Below are positions 48,535 through 59,269 of a DNA stretch of 64,000 nucleotides, in pieces; the stretch's first letter is position 1; the number at the start of each line of letters is the position of its first letter. The notes beneath the pieces were generated by a model that was given only the letters and a program-made list of their open reading frames with translations, was not told the DNA's origin and made no database searches. The translations under genes and the position numbers were made by a program. The DNA is from Margaritifera margaritifera (lineage: Eukaryota; Mollusca; Bivalvia; Unionida; Margaritiferidae): contig JAQPZY010001625.1 in assembly GCA_029931535.1 (NCBI GenBank), positions 863,001 through 927,000 of the forward strand, in the 5' to 3' direction.

Positions 48535-48861
48535 TCAAAATTGGTCAACGGACGCCAGAGAAGGTTCGCTTCCGTGGCCGTCAACGGCCAGGCCACAACC
48601 GAAGAACTCTTCTGCTCCGAGTCCGCCCGGGTAGTCGAAGACCTTTTCTTTTTTGTATGCGGCCTCGGACGCTATGTGTCCACCGACCGCCTTTTTCAGA
48701 GCCATCCCGGATGCGGTTCCGACGGCCGCTAACGCAACTACTTTTGCAACGGCGTGAGCTGCTGCCGCCAACAGTGCTGGAACGGCCGCGAGTGATTGAT
48801 ATATTCCACTACTATTTTGCATTTGCACCGCCTCAGGCATCGATAACTTTAATGTTACCAA
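48535..48861 (-). CDS. Hydrophobic Ala-rich open frame, putative capsid-associated protein
   Basis: An undamaged frame of 108 codons, at least open to the 5' side. The centre is a hydrophobic Ala-rich segment (SLAAVPALLAAAAHAVAKVV) and a small-residue helix (LAAVGTASGMALKKAVGG), followed by a polar tail. It lies downstream of, and on the same strand as, the capsid-like remnant. Small hydrophobic membrane-active or core proteins occupy this kind of position in adenovirus-like and Polinton elements. Function is inference from composition and place. Confidence 0.35.
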   Translation of the reverse strand: MVTLKLSMPEAVQMQNSSGIYQSLAAVPALLAAAAHAVAKVVALAAVGTASGMALKKAVGGHIASEAAYKKEKVFDYPGGLGAEEFFGCGLAVDGHGSEPSLASVDQF

Positions 48862-49199
48862 TGTATTATTTTGTTATTTTGTTTGACCTCCTTAACATAG
48901 TTAAGTTGTGTTCGAGTTAGCCACAAGAGGAAATTTCCAGTTAACTTTTGTCCAGAAAGCCTCAATGTGAGCCCTCAATCGTTTTTTTTTTTTTTTTTTT
49001 TCTTTTTTTTTGCACCTTTAATTGTCGTAAACTGGTTTTCCTAAGATCAACCATATCTTCGTGATATGACATAATTGTAACTCTACTGTTCAGTTACAAC
49101 AACTACGAGTTTGAGAAAACTACTACTAGTTTTCCACTGGCACGTCAATGACCTTCATTCGACCACCTATGCTCTCCAACAATAGAGTCATATCAGAGA

Positions 49200-49700
49200 G
49201 GAGCACAGCATCTAATTGGGAACGGGGTGCTGATTTATACGTGCATTAAAGTGCATGTCGACCACGGACTGCCTGTACAACTCCAGATGTTCCAACGAAA
49301 AGTAATAAATCGGGTACAACGTAGCGAAGTCCTTCTGGAAAATCTGCAGATCCTTGTCAATGTTTTCTCCCGGTCCATGTACGACCACAGCTTATGATAT
49401 GCACGTGCGACTTGATTGTTTTCGAAGTCAAGCAAAATGTCTTCAGAGGGTTCCTGATGACCGATTAACAGCAGAGAAACTTCAGACACCCCTAACTGGT
49501 TAAATATCATTACACTACTGGCATGCCCGCCACCCATAGTTGGGCCAGCGAATATCATTTTCGTCGATGAGATATCGTGCGCTGTTGAACAACGCCATTA
49601 TGCCGTTGTTGATAAATCCAACATTGGTACCGTCGTCGTAATTGTTTTTCGTTGTCGGCGCGTACATGTTTTCCATCAATTTCCAAGAAGGCCTCTATAC
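49200..49700 (-). pseudogene. Double jelly-roll major capsid-like remnant (broken)
   Basis: Minus-strand fragments in at least two frames. NVGFINNGIMALFNSARYLI (upstream, near 49650-49570) looks like the first jelly-roll entry. FENNQVARAYHKLW (about 49435-49395) and DFATLYPIYYFSLEHLELYR followed by VVDMHFNARINQHPVP (about 49345-49220) look like the C-terminal jelly-roll strands. Order and spacing recall the hexon-like capsid proteins of Polinton/adintovirus-type elements. It is shorter than a full capsid gene, so there are internal deletions as well as frameshifts. It is a genomic fossil with no complete frame. Confidence 0.5.
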
Positions 49701-49945
49701 GTGTCCTGCACTTGTAATTCTGTGTGACACAACGGTACGCATACGTGCCTCAAGTGATTCGGGGCAACTGCAACATGTTGATGATATTTCGTGGGGTTAA
49801 CGCGCATGGTCTCGCAAACATTCATTAGACCTGGTGTGCCTACGACGCTTCGTGTGATGAGTTTCGGAATATGTTGGCGGAGGTCACCCGGTAGCCGTAT
49901 GGTTTCGTCACGATCAACTTGAGTGGTGGACCGCCCAAGTATCAC
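49676..49945 (-). pseudogene. Open frame upstream of the capsid-like remnant
   Basis: An 89-codon frame with VDRDETIRLPGDLRQHIPKL and RVNPTKYHQHVAVAPNHLRH, ending where the capsid-like frame begins. It may be the preceding gene or the 5' part of the capsid gene in another frame. No family recognised with confidence. Confidence 0.3.
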
Positions 49946-50142
49946 GCCGATTTGGACACGAACGTATGAAGCAATTTAACGACCACGATAAATATATACA
50001 ATGATGAAACATGCTAGTGATGTCATAGCAGAGGCTATTGACCGACGCCGCAAAGTTGCCCGCTAGCACCTGAAACGTTTACTCGATGGATAATATATAA
50101 ACGATGGCCCAATTCTAAGATATACCCTATCCTGCGTGGGAC

Positions 50143-50388
50143 ATGGATGCGCCTGTGTTTCGAGATCGAAGAGTCCTAGATTACCGGTAGTATTCGTACT
50201 CAGAACCAGGGAATCAGAGACGCCGGCGTGTCGGTTCCTTTATCAAAAACTACGTTAATGATGCTGAGGCTGTGACGAAACAATATGTGGATGTAAAGGC
50301 CGCCGAGATGTTATCAGCCCTACCCTCACCAATACGCGTAGTAACTTTATGGCGTAGTAACTTTATAGCCAAATACAGGGAATATTAA
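50143..50388 (+). pseudogene. Small basic frame with one in-frame stop
   Basis: From ATG at 50143 to TAA at 50388, 81 residues, with a single TAG at 50188-50190. It reads RRRRVGSFIKNYVNDAEAVT and KQYVDVKAAEMLSALPSP. A basic start and a helical middle are visible. No frameshift. Likely a structural or DNA-associated protein of the virus-like block; family not named. Confidence 0.4.
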
Positions 50389-50774
50389 CCAAAGAAGCAG
50401 AGGAAAAAACTGACGTCTTAATCTTATTAAATAGCTGACTTGTTTTTCGGTCTCTTTTGAAAATGGCTTCGATAGACCTCATCGTCGCATCTTAAAGGTG
50501 CGCGAGTCCGGATCATACTTGTTTATCATATCTGGAAGTATAGGTGGGTGTGGTAGAATGTTAATGTTGATAAATGATCAGCGGCATCTTAGTTTTTTTG
50601 TCACCAATATCACGTGTCGTCAAACAGGCAATGTTTCAGAATTTTTCACATATAAAGTATCAACATCATTAGTCGCCTGAGATGAAACTCAGTTTTAATT
50701 ATTCAACGTCTATCCTGAAGAGTACTTAACCGTCTTTGGTGTTTGTGTTTAAGATTTATCATTACATATACGTG

Positions 50775-51080
50775 ATGGATTCTGAACTGCCACGCGATGA
50801 CTATGTTGCGGAATCTACAGATGAAGTATTAGAACGGCTGACAGGAGATGCCAACATCGATGGCGACTTTGTGCCGCTTGTTGACCAATATCTGCGTGAG
50901 AACGGCCTTACCAGACCGTCATATACGCTCAAATATAATCTTACCAACTGCCAAATAGAAATCTGTCGTTGGAACCACCCTGAGGTGTCAATATCAACTC
51001 GAAGCTAGCTGGGAATCATTGCATTAGCACTCGAAAGCGCCCAGTCGCAGACTACACCGCCAGGTGCGAAAACACATTAG
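50775..51080 (+). pseudogene. Acidic frame with one in-frame stop
   Basis: ATG at 50775 (MDSELPRDDYVAESTDEVLE), continuing to a TAG at 51006-51008 and then in the same frame to a TAG at 51080. It includes FVPLVDQYLRENGLTRP and QIEICRWNHPEVSI. The protein looks globular and acidic. The first ATG of the open stretch is farther upstream, but the composition changes to element-like only from 50775. Family unknown. Confidence 0.4.
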
Positions 51081-51179
51081 GATTGTTTTTACAACGATAG
51101 AGTGGAATTCACCCACAAACCGACACCGGTTACATTCCCTGTCAATTATATAGAACCAACACACTCGTCCAGGAAAAGA

Positions 51180-51489
51180 AAGACCTCAACTGATATTCAC
51201 CATAAACGCACTTGTTCGTGTAACAGTTCTTGAATGAAAACAATTGCTGGAGACATAAAGCGCGGGCATAATCCATATAGCTTTAGGTGAACGTGGTGGC
51301 AAGCTCCCGGAACAAACAATCGCCCGAAACATGAATATTACCAAAGAAGATATTTTCGATAATTGCATGGCAGTTGTACCAGTGAAGAAACAAGCTTGGA
51401 TGGAAGTGCATGTGCGTGTTGCACCAGAACAGGTCCAGCCTGTTAAGCAATTATACTCCACGATAACAATATTAATAGAAGAACTGTGA
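51180..51489 (+). pseudogene. Minor-capsid-like frame end (two stops)
   Basis: An open segment reading IHIALGERGGKLPEQTIARN, DIFDNCMAVVPVKKQAWMEV and EQVQPVKQLYSTITILIEEL, ending at a TGA at 51487-51489. Two stops interrupt its first third. Its TGA overlaps the ATG of the next frame (TGATG), a tight gene spacing seen in compact viral and Polinton-like genomes. The minor capsid suggestion rests on context only. Confidence 0.35.
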
Positions 51490-51962
51490 TGGACCCTCAA
51501 AGCTACCGACGCGAAAAAATAATCGAAGCGGAAAAACAGCTGCGAGATAAAATCGCCATTAAAACCGTTTTACTCGCAAAATATAACTCGCTTGTGTTGT
51601 CGTGGATGCTTTTTTTCGGACTCACAGCAGCAACAACTGTTGGCTTGGGTGTAGACGGAATTGCTACTACGGCAACTATCATAGGCACGCCAATTGGAAT
51701 TGTTTTCGGAGCCATATCGATAGTAACCGGTGTAGCTGGCGGAACATTCGCGAATACATGTTTTTTTCGGAAATTCTCGACCGCCCTAAGTAGTCTCTGC
51801 ACAATTGCCAAGCTGTAACCGGTGACCATCGAAGATAAAACGATTACCCTGGTGGAGTTTGAAACGGAGTTTGGTGAAATAGAAAACCACCGACGACTCC
51901 GCGCACAGATAAAGTCATCTGGTAGAACGTCTGCGGAAAGCTTCTCTTTCCCAACGGAATAA
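51489..51962 (+). pseudogene. Glycine/alanine-rich two-helix membrane protein with one in-frame stop
   Basis: ATG at 51489. The first part is a charged coiled-coil-like N-terminus (YRREKIIEAEKQLRDKIAIK). A double hydrophobic segment of small residues (VLSWMLFFGLTAATTVGLGV and TIIGTPIGIVFGAISIVTG) follows. A TAA at 51816-51818 interrupts; the same frame then continues (EDKTITLVEFETEFGEIENH) to a TAA at 51962. This layout occurs in invertebrate Polinton-associated membrane proteins of unknown function. The 194-codon frame on the opposite strand (51503-52087) is its shadow. Confidence 0.45.
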
Positions 51963-52206
51963 TTTCCTTTTGAAACGTTGAAAAGTATATAAAATGCCAA
52001 GAAAAACAAGTAGACCTTCCGCAACAAATTATTGCGTAAATACAAAACCTGCATGGTTCTGTTTCTGCAAAATAAGTCCAAGAACAATATTGAACCAGCT
52101 CAACCAAAGTATATCAATTATGGGATGCTCTCAAATATTGCTCAACTGTAAAAATATCTGGTATAAACCAGAAAGATCTATAGCCTATAATCGATAGTAT
52201 TAAGTC

Positions 52207-52385
52207 AATAAAGCATCTAGTATCGACAAAAAGATATACAGCCCATAACTGAGCATATTCAGTCAGTGATGCGTGGATTCGATGATGTGGAACAAAAAAT
52301 ATCATCGCTGAATCAAGCAATATCAAAAATGGAAGAGAATCTTTTAGAGCCAATAAATAAGCTCCTGATGCTTGCAATGCTTTAA
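52207..52385 (+). pseudogene. Coiled-coil frame at the end of the virus-like block
   Basis: A short open stretch (EHIQSVMRGFDDVEQKISSL, then NQAISKMEENLLEPINKLLM) with heptad hydrophobics, ending at a stop at 52385. It has no clear ATG and probably is the 3' end of a larger broken gene. A second charged stretch (SKEGKRLTEDLPWEVQEEIQ) follows at about 52443-52520. Confidence 0.35.
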
Positions 52386-52899
52386 GCAGTAGCCGGACGC
52401 TTTACCGTAAAAATCATAGAGCATTTTATGCAATAACGATGGTCAAAAGAAGGCAAACGGTTGACAGAAGACTTGCCTTGGGAAGTTCAGGAAGAAATCC
52501 AAGAAATACTGGAGATCGGATAAGACAACTACTAGGATTCTTGTTTGGCCAGCACAAGTTTTTGCTCGCCGAGCCGCGATTATTATAGCAACGAGACTCT
52601 CGCGGAAGACAATAATGGAAAATCTTCGAGCAGTGCGGCTGTGAAGCGAAGCTTTAATCAAAGTTAGTAGTATCATAATCGGTGTGTAGCTATCAAGGCT
52701 CCCCAACCCATGAACCTATGACGAAACTTCCACACGGACTTGCGCGGGCCTGAGAAGCAAAGCTTGCACGCGTGTGTAAATAATTCCCAGTGGGGACAAG
52801 TTATGGGGAAAAAGACGGGATTCTGGACTGGGAGTCGTGACTGGTAAGTGTGGTCTTAAATACCCATTATTATACTACTTTGGTAGAAGCTTCCCTTAT

Positions 52900-53100
52900 A
52901 ATACTACTCAACAGATAGAATATAAAAACGCGATAGAGAAAATGGAACCTTCAACCACCGCTATATAATTCAACAGATAAATTTGAAAAACTCGACATAT
53001 CAAAATAGAACTTTCAACGCCAACAATTTGATTCAACGAGTGAAATCGGAATTCTCGACATGTAAGATTGAAATTTCAACTGCTACTTTCTCATTGGACG
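52900..53100 (+). repeat. About 60-bp imperfect tandem repeat, three copies
   Basis: Blocks of the form TCAACAGAT...CTCGACAT...GAACTTTCAAC recur near 52910, 52970 and 53033. Divergence is moderate. Confidence 0.5.
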
Positions 53101-53109
53101 AACTTTTGT

Positions 53110-53570
53110 CCACTATGACATCTGATATATCATACATCACCCACCCATTTGTCACCGTGCAAGCGGATACATGCACTTACCTGCACATTCTCATTGTGGA
53201 TATCCTCTTTTCATATAAAACGGCAGCCAAGCTCTATAGCAAAAGAGGTGGCCTAGTTGCGAATCTCTATGCTAAACATGTCTCTAAGACTGCTGTCACA
53301 ATTATATGTACGTATTACAGGACAAACTTTAACAAGATATAAGCACACTTACCCATATAACTCCTATAAGAGACTGATCTAAGATTCGCGTCAAATTTTG
53401 GTACCTTCTGTTTACTTAAAAACCCTTTCGTGTACCAGATTAAGCCTTATCTGTGCGATACTGAGTTGCAGGACACATTCACTTGGAGACAACATCAGCG
53501 CGAAGAATTCCATTACACTTTCAGCTTTAACAAATCAATAACATATACAAACAACATATTAACAAGGGCT
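53110..53570. other. Unassigned stretch
   Basis: A 119-codon plus frame (52983-53342) crosses the repeat above and shows no motif I recognise. No supported gene. Confidence 0.4.
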
Positions 53571-53573
53571 TTG

Positions 53574-53575
<2 letters not shown>

Positions 53576-53604
<29 letters not shown>

Positions 53605-53731
53605 CATACATACATACATACATACATACGTACGTACGTAAGTACATACATACATACATACATACATACATACATACATACATACATACATACATACATA
53701 CATACATACATACATACATACATACATACAT
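53576..53731. repeat. (CATA)n microsatellite with CGTA variants
   Basis: About 156 bp; an internal patch of CGTA units at 53627-53642 splits it. Confidence 0.97.
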
Positions 53732-54224
53732 GAGTAGAGGATTAATTTCATTAAGATTTATTTGAACGAAACTGACGGAGATACATGTTGATCACACAGT
53801 CTTACTAGCGAGAGAGTAACACGGATATTTGTAACTGCATTTTATTTGTCTGTATGTCTGTCAATAAGTGAAACTGTCTGTCTGTCTGTATGCATGTTTG
53901 ATTTCTCTCCCGGTCTTACTGAGTATATTCGAAAAACTATCCCTTTTCATCGATTCCACTGACATTTGTATATCCTCTGTTCAAACCGTATTTATCTAAA
54001 TGGACATGGGAGGACACTTGGCCTGTAAATGGAAACGGTTAGAACTTAACCAGATTCGTACAGGTAATTAGTTATTAAATTATTCAGCATAACACACCTC
54101 TCATGAATAAAAAACACGTATAAAATAAAATCGGGTACTCACTCCACAAAAATATACCATACTACTTCTATTGTGTGTGCATTATATATTTATATATTTA
54201 TAACCCCATATTATATTTTTCCAC

Positions 54225-54391
54225 GATAAGGGAGGATATTTTGATACCCTATGTATGTCTGTCCGTCTGTCCGTAAGTATATATGCCCGTTTACCACTGG
54301 GAAGAAATTCAGGACACTACTTGTGTACACAGGTTGCCATATGATAATCATCAGCCTCTTCCCTCGGGTCCCTGGGAGGGGGTCAAAGATC

Positions 54392-54395
<4 letters not shown>
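54225..54395 (+). repeat. Dispersed repeat, partner of 25975-26155
   Basis: Contains the GTCTGTCCGTCTGTCCGTAA block and the TATGATAATCATCAGCC block in the same order as its partner, running into TA repeats at the 3' side. Confidence 0.6.
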
Positions 54396-54482
<87 letters not shown>

Positions 54483-54500
54483 CGTGTGTGTGTGTGTGTT
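54391..54500. repeat. Compound (TA)n(GT)n microsatellite
   Basis: About 73 bp TA then 37 bp GT with one C. Confidence 0.97.
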
Positions 54501-54812
54501 TACAAAAATCACAACACATGCAGTCATAGCTGGAGGACATAATATATGTCACGGAATTAGGGTTCCGGCCCATGGGTCACGGTTGAGAGGGTAAGCGGTT
54601 CCCGAAAATACAAGTGAACATCAAATTTATACAATATCACAATCCTTGTCCAGACATATTTCTTGTACATCAAAAAGTAAATCTGAGGACAATATTATTC
54701 CCAAATTTAGTGCTGATAAAGTCATTGGTGTTCATGTACATTTGTTTTTCGTTGTTTTTTTTGTTTTCTTTTTTGTCTGGGGTTTTTTTTTTTTTTGGGG
54801 GGGGGGGGGGGG

Positions 54813-55016
54813 CGGTTACGCCATTTTCAGCGCATGATAGGCCGTACATGGCGGTCAGTATATTTGGTTGAGGACGACCCCGCGAAGAACCACCGACCCA
54901 AGCTTTCTCACATATCCACGACCCTCGAGCCGAGACTCGAACGCACGCGAACAGATGTAAGATGCTAGTGATCTGTAAAGGCGAGCACCTTAGACCACTC
55001 GGCCACCCTGGGCCCC
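54813..55016 (-). mobile_element. tRNA-headed SINE, copy 3
   Basis: Head (GGTGGCCGAGTGGTCTAAGG box A, GAGTCTCGGC after box B) and body as in copy 1. It directly abuts a G homopolymer (about 54797-54812) and T-rich DNA on the plus strand, i.e. the 3' tail side of the SINE. Confidence 0.78.
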
Positions 55017-55019
55017 TAC

Positions 55020-56380
55020 ATGAATCAGAGCATAATCAAGAAACAATTATAACATCTAGCCCATTGCCATTGACACCGACTTCTTTGAATTCAGTTTTAA
55101 CTGGCGGTTTACAACACAGTGTTAAGCTATAGTGTGGTATTCATCAATGCATCAGTGTTCAAAGAATCAACGTTCGAGCGAATACACCAAGACCAAAGAG
55201 TGCAGCACGGCGTTATCTGATATTCCCACTATTATTAAAGTAAACTTCACAAAAGCAGCTTTCCATCACGTCAGCCCTTTCCAAGATATGCTCGTGTTCG
55301 TGTGTCTTTCAAATCGCCAGCATTCGTCGTTTGCAGTAAAACTATTTTACATTATTTTCTCACATGTTTCAGACCATTTTGATGGCAAGACGGGAAATGA
55401 AGATATTACCTACACATAAGGCTCTTCTCAATGGAAATGTACACTGTATTAAAGGAAAAGTTGTGGACAGTTTGACAAGTAAATTCGACTACATCCTGGT
55501 AGCTTTTCACTGCTGACGAAACACTGCCATTATTTCATTTGCTTAAGGAAAACAGTTGAAAGTGCAAACTTTCTAGCAGTCCAACCTAAATTTACCTGGA
55601 AATATTACACTGCTTTCTTTTCTGGAACATATTCGTATTGTGCAAGAACGAGTTTTGCGGAATTTATATTTGCAAAAATATTGACAAAATATGTCCCACA
55701 AATGATACGGACGACAATACTAAGGTGTATTTCTGGATTTAATTCGTGCAGCAGTGGTTAAGAAGGTTGGTTGTTTCCTTTCTTTTTTCCTGGCGTTGAT
55801 TCATTTTTGTCTCAACACAATTCGATGGTTCCTTTCAATGTTCATTTCACAGGATGACGAAATAAATGCAACCCATTTTGTATATCCTTCATTGAATTTT
55901 GTCCTCTATATCCCTTTCGAAAATCTAGTCTCTCCCTCTCCCTCTCTCTCTCTCATTTACATTTTGCCTCACGTTATTCATTTCTTTTTTCGTAATTTAA
56001 TCTTTTCTTTCATTGTTCGTACATAGAATGGCACAATAAATACTAGCAGTTGTTAATGTCAATCTATCATGTTACTTGCTCAGTGATTTGATTTCGAAAA
56101 TTCTCTCCTGCTCATTGTGATACAGATCTATTCGACCAGATAGAGACAGCGGCTGACGTCATTAATCAATATTCCCCTAAGTAATGCCCATCCGTGGAAT
56201 ACCAGTTACTTGTACCCCATGACCTAGCCGTGGGTTACCAGAATTTATAAAGTACTGACGAGAAAGCCGCCGTCATACAATAAATATTTACATTTGATTA
56301 TCCAAACTTGATAAGGCGTTGCATCAATTAAAACTTGGTTGGAGTGGCGGTCAAATCTATTCATGAACCAATTTCTAATA
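55020..56380. other. Unassigned stretch
   Basis: No recognised gene. The 95- and 90-codon frames (55132-55419, 55754-56026) are without motif or splice context; the second crosses a CT-rich run. Confidence 0.45.
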
Positions 56381-56389
56381 TGTATATGG

Positions 56390-58385
56390 TAAAGGTTCCC
56401 ATTGAAAATATTATTTAGCTTGTTTAATAGAACTTTTTTATCAGGGGATATTTTTCAGAGATGTTGTCTGAGGGACTTTATACATTTTATTTGTAAATTG
56501 TTTACTCAGATAATAAATAACAGATTAAATAAACGGGCAGAAAACTATCACGTTTTTATCGAAGCGCAGGCAGGATTGAGAACAAAAATTTGAATACTGT
56601 TGATAACATATTTTATTTTACATGGATTTATTTCACCTACAATTAATCAAGGAAAACAATTTTTGTACTTCTATCAATTTTAATCAAGCACTTTTATATT
56701 GTGGTAAGAGATAAATTCTGGCAAAAGCTCATTAAATTGGGTAGTAGCGCAAATCTATTGGATATTATTAAATCTATGTATGATACTGTTAAATCTAGGG
56801 CGAGGTAAAGTGATATGATTGGTAATGAATTTTCATGCATCACTGGAGTAAGGCAGGGTGAGTGTCTGTCACCTTTCTTATTGTCATTGTTTATAAATGA
56901 TCTAGAAGAGGAATGTATACCTCATGGTATATGATGCATTGGCATTGCTATCCTAAAGCCTTTCATTTTACTGTATGCTGATAATATTGTTACACTTACG
57001 AGTTCTCGTACAGGTCTTCAAAACAGTGTAGACTTTGTGAATGAATATTGCAACAGATAGAAACTTTAAGTGAACGTTTCTAAGACAAAGATTGTAATAT
57101 TTAGAAAAGGTGATAGGTTACCAATAAGTCTGAAGTTTAATTATGATGACACGCCACTAAAATTAAACAAATTTACATAATTAGGTATTGTTCTTAATCT
57201 GACGATCGTTTGCTGTAGCACAGATTGTGTTAGCTGGCCAGGCCCGTAAAGCAATATTTTAATTACAAAGATGTACTTTTGAATTTATCGCTTTGAGGAC
57301 AAGTCATTCAGTGAGTCTTTTTGATAAATTATTACCGCCAATATTAAACTGCTGTTATGAAGTATGGGGTTTTATACCTGCATATAGTATTGAAATACTG
57401 TTGTGAGGTATGGATTTTATACCTGCATATAAATACTGAACTATTTTTGTGAGGTATGGGGCTTTATACCTGTATATAATATTAAACTATTGTTGTGAGA
57501 TATGGGATTTTATGCCTGTATATAATATTGAACTGCTGTTGTGAGGTATGGGCTTTTATACCTGTATATAATATTGAACTACTGTTGTGAGGTATGGGCT
57601 TTTATACCTGATTATAATATTTAAAGCATACGTCTAGAGTTTTTGTGGAAAGGTTATTAGGAGTTAAAATAAAAAACACAAAATAAGTTTATTGATGGTG
57701 AACTTGGATGAACCTCTTTTATTTTGAAAAGACATTATATCACTATCAAATACTGGCTTAAGATTCTAACTTCTCAAGACGGAGGGTACATACGATATAT
57801 TTATCAAATGACGTTGGATGATTTTAAAAGGTTAGTACACAAGGTAAAATGGGCTACAGACTTGTTGTCTAGAATGGGATTCTATGAAGTTGGATTAATT
57901 AAGGGGTAGGTAATATTGACATTTTTGGGCACTTTCAAACAAAACTTTACATAATTTTATTCAAAATGTGACGGAAAGGTTACGGAATTCTAATTAAGTT
58001 TTCTTTCTTACGCAAATATTGTTTCATTTCAGTCAATAGTGCATCTTGACAATGATCACTTTTAAAAATTTATAAGTATATGTACTTTAGCGTGATTGCT
58101 TGTGTCATCACACAGAGTAGGAACTGAGGATGGAAGGTGGTCTTGAACATACGAACCAAATGAAGAAATGTTATTTTCCATATGCAATATACTGGAGGAT
58201 GAGTATCATTTAACTTTGGATTGTCACTTAAACAAATATTTAAGGATTAAATATATAGATAAGTATTACTAGAAAAGACAAAATATGTTTACATTTATTG
58301 AACTTGTACATTCAGAAAATATTGCAATTATACACAACTTAGGTGTTTACATATTTAAGGCTTTTGAACTGAGAAATAATATTCT
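56390..58385 (+). pseudogene. Decayed LINE: reverse transcriptase and C-terminal region
   Basis: Plus-strand fragments in order: INNRLNKRAENYHVFIEAQA (56509 on), RDKFWQKLIKLGSSANLLDI, GVRQGECLSPFLLSLFINDL (from about 56845), LLYADNIVTLTS (about 56968; the catalytic YADD is mutated to YADN), KTKIVIFRKG, YCCEVWGF repeated by a tandem expansion, DFKRLVHKVKWATDLLSRMG, and FKAFELRN at the end near 58350. The endonuclease is absent, so the copy is 5'-truncated. It ends close to a (GAT)n run at 58407-58443. It differs from both other LINEs in the window. Confidence 0.75.
57341..57621 (+). repeat. 46-bp tandem repeat inside the LINE, six copies
   Basis: Units containing TGTTGTGAGGTATGGG and TTTATACCTGTATATAAT recur near 57341, 57389, 57434, 57481, 57527 and 57573. 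Each derives from the RT segment NYCCEVWGFIPAY. Because 46 is not a multiple of three the expansion destroys the frame, so it happened after inactivation. Confidence 0.9.
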
Positions 58386-58403
58386 ATATTTAAACCACCG
58401 ATG

Positions 58404-58406
<3 letters not shown>

Positions 58407-58443
<37 letters not shown>
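58407..58443. repeat. (GAT)n microsatellite
   Basis: About 12 trinucleotide units just past the LINE 3' end; likely its tail or grown from it. Confidence 0.95.
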
Positions 58444-58526
58444 TCCAAATAGGTGTCATTTATATTACAAAATGAATATATCTGAATTATTGGTTTCCGA
58501 AATCCTCTTCGACAGAAGGATGTGTA

Positions 58527-59077
58527 AGGGGTTGTCCATAAAGGACGTCCGCAGATAATACCTGTTTTCCTACCCCCCCCTCCCCTTCCTTGTCCGCTTT
58601 TGCCCGCATGTGGTTGGCCCCCCCCCCCCCCCCCCCGGGCTGCGATGTCCCCATCTAGCATTATACACTGCTCTATGGTCTGGCAGTGTAATAGCTGGTG
58701 CATCTTACTTGGCTATTTGTATACTCGCTCAGGTCCGCAGGGCCGATATGTGGGCCATGTAATCAACCTCAGGCACTGGGAGCCAGACCTATGTATTAAT
58801 GCCAACCCATTCATATATACTCTGTGGCACGAATCGTACAAATTGAAATTAACAAATAATGTATACTTAGGGATCACCCATAAAGGACGTCCGCAAAACA
58901 TACTGGAATACACTCAGTAGGACTAAAGCAGCTGTTCAACACAGAATATCATAACAAAAAATACTAGCTTGCGGACGTCCGCAAGGTCCTTTACACCCCC
59001 TCCCCCCTTGTCCGCATTTGAACAAAAACCCCCACCCCCCATTTTTGCGGACGTCCTTTATGGATGATCCCCTTTAA
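58527..59077. mobile_element. Non-autonomous inverted-repeat DNA element(s)
   Basis: The left end AAGGGG...TCCATAAAGGACGTCCGCA (from 58527) matches the reverse complement of the right end (to about 59077) over roughly 30 bp. An extra internal copy of the terminus (ACCCATAAAGGACGTCCGCA at about 58876) and GCGGACGTCCGC near 58970 suggest one element inserted in, or recombined with, another. Poly-C tracts (58573-58583, 58619-58637, 59031-59040) fill much of the interior. No transposase frame. Superfamily not assigned. Confidence 0.7.
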
Positions 59078-59269
59078 AGTGTATGTGTATGTGTGTAGGG
59101 GGAGCGTTTTTGTGTATGTGTGAATGGAAGTATTGCTTATGTATGATTGTCACAGTTGATGCAGTTATGTTGTTTTTTTTTTTTTTGTTGTTTTTTTTTT
59201 TTATTTTTTATTTTTTTTGTTGCTTCCAAAGATGTGTACTTTCAATGTATATCATTGTAACCGCGTTCA

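Larger units (their letters stand above)
47280..52720. mobile_element. Polinton-like structural block (decayed)
   Basis: A 5.4-kb region differs from its surroundings: higher CpG, little low-complexity DNA, and densely packed small reading frames on both strands. It has a capsid-like frame and a hydrophobic Ala/Gly frame on the minus strand (49945-48535), and membrane and coiled-coil frames on the plus strand (50143-52385). This fits the virion half of a Polinton/Maverick or a related polinton-like virus. No integrase, ATPase, polymerase or protease was recognised here, and I could not define terminal inverted repeats. Boundaries are approximate. Confidence 0.5.

Noticed and set aside
51503..52087. 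194-codon minus-strand frame
   Set aside because: Opposite-strand shadow of the plus-strand membrane-protein frame at 51489-51962, which has the more protein-like composition, clear TM segments and an overlapping upstream neighbour.
53000..53342. Extending the virus-like block to 53.3 kb
   Set aside because: The 119-codon frame there overlaps a 60-bp tandem repeat and shows no link to the upstream frames.
58347..58703. 118-codon minus-strand frame with poly-Ile and poly-Gly
   Set aside because: Reads through a (GAT)n array and a C homopolymer.
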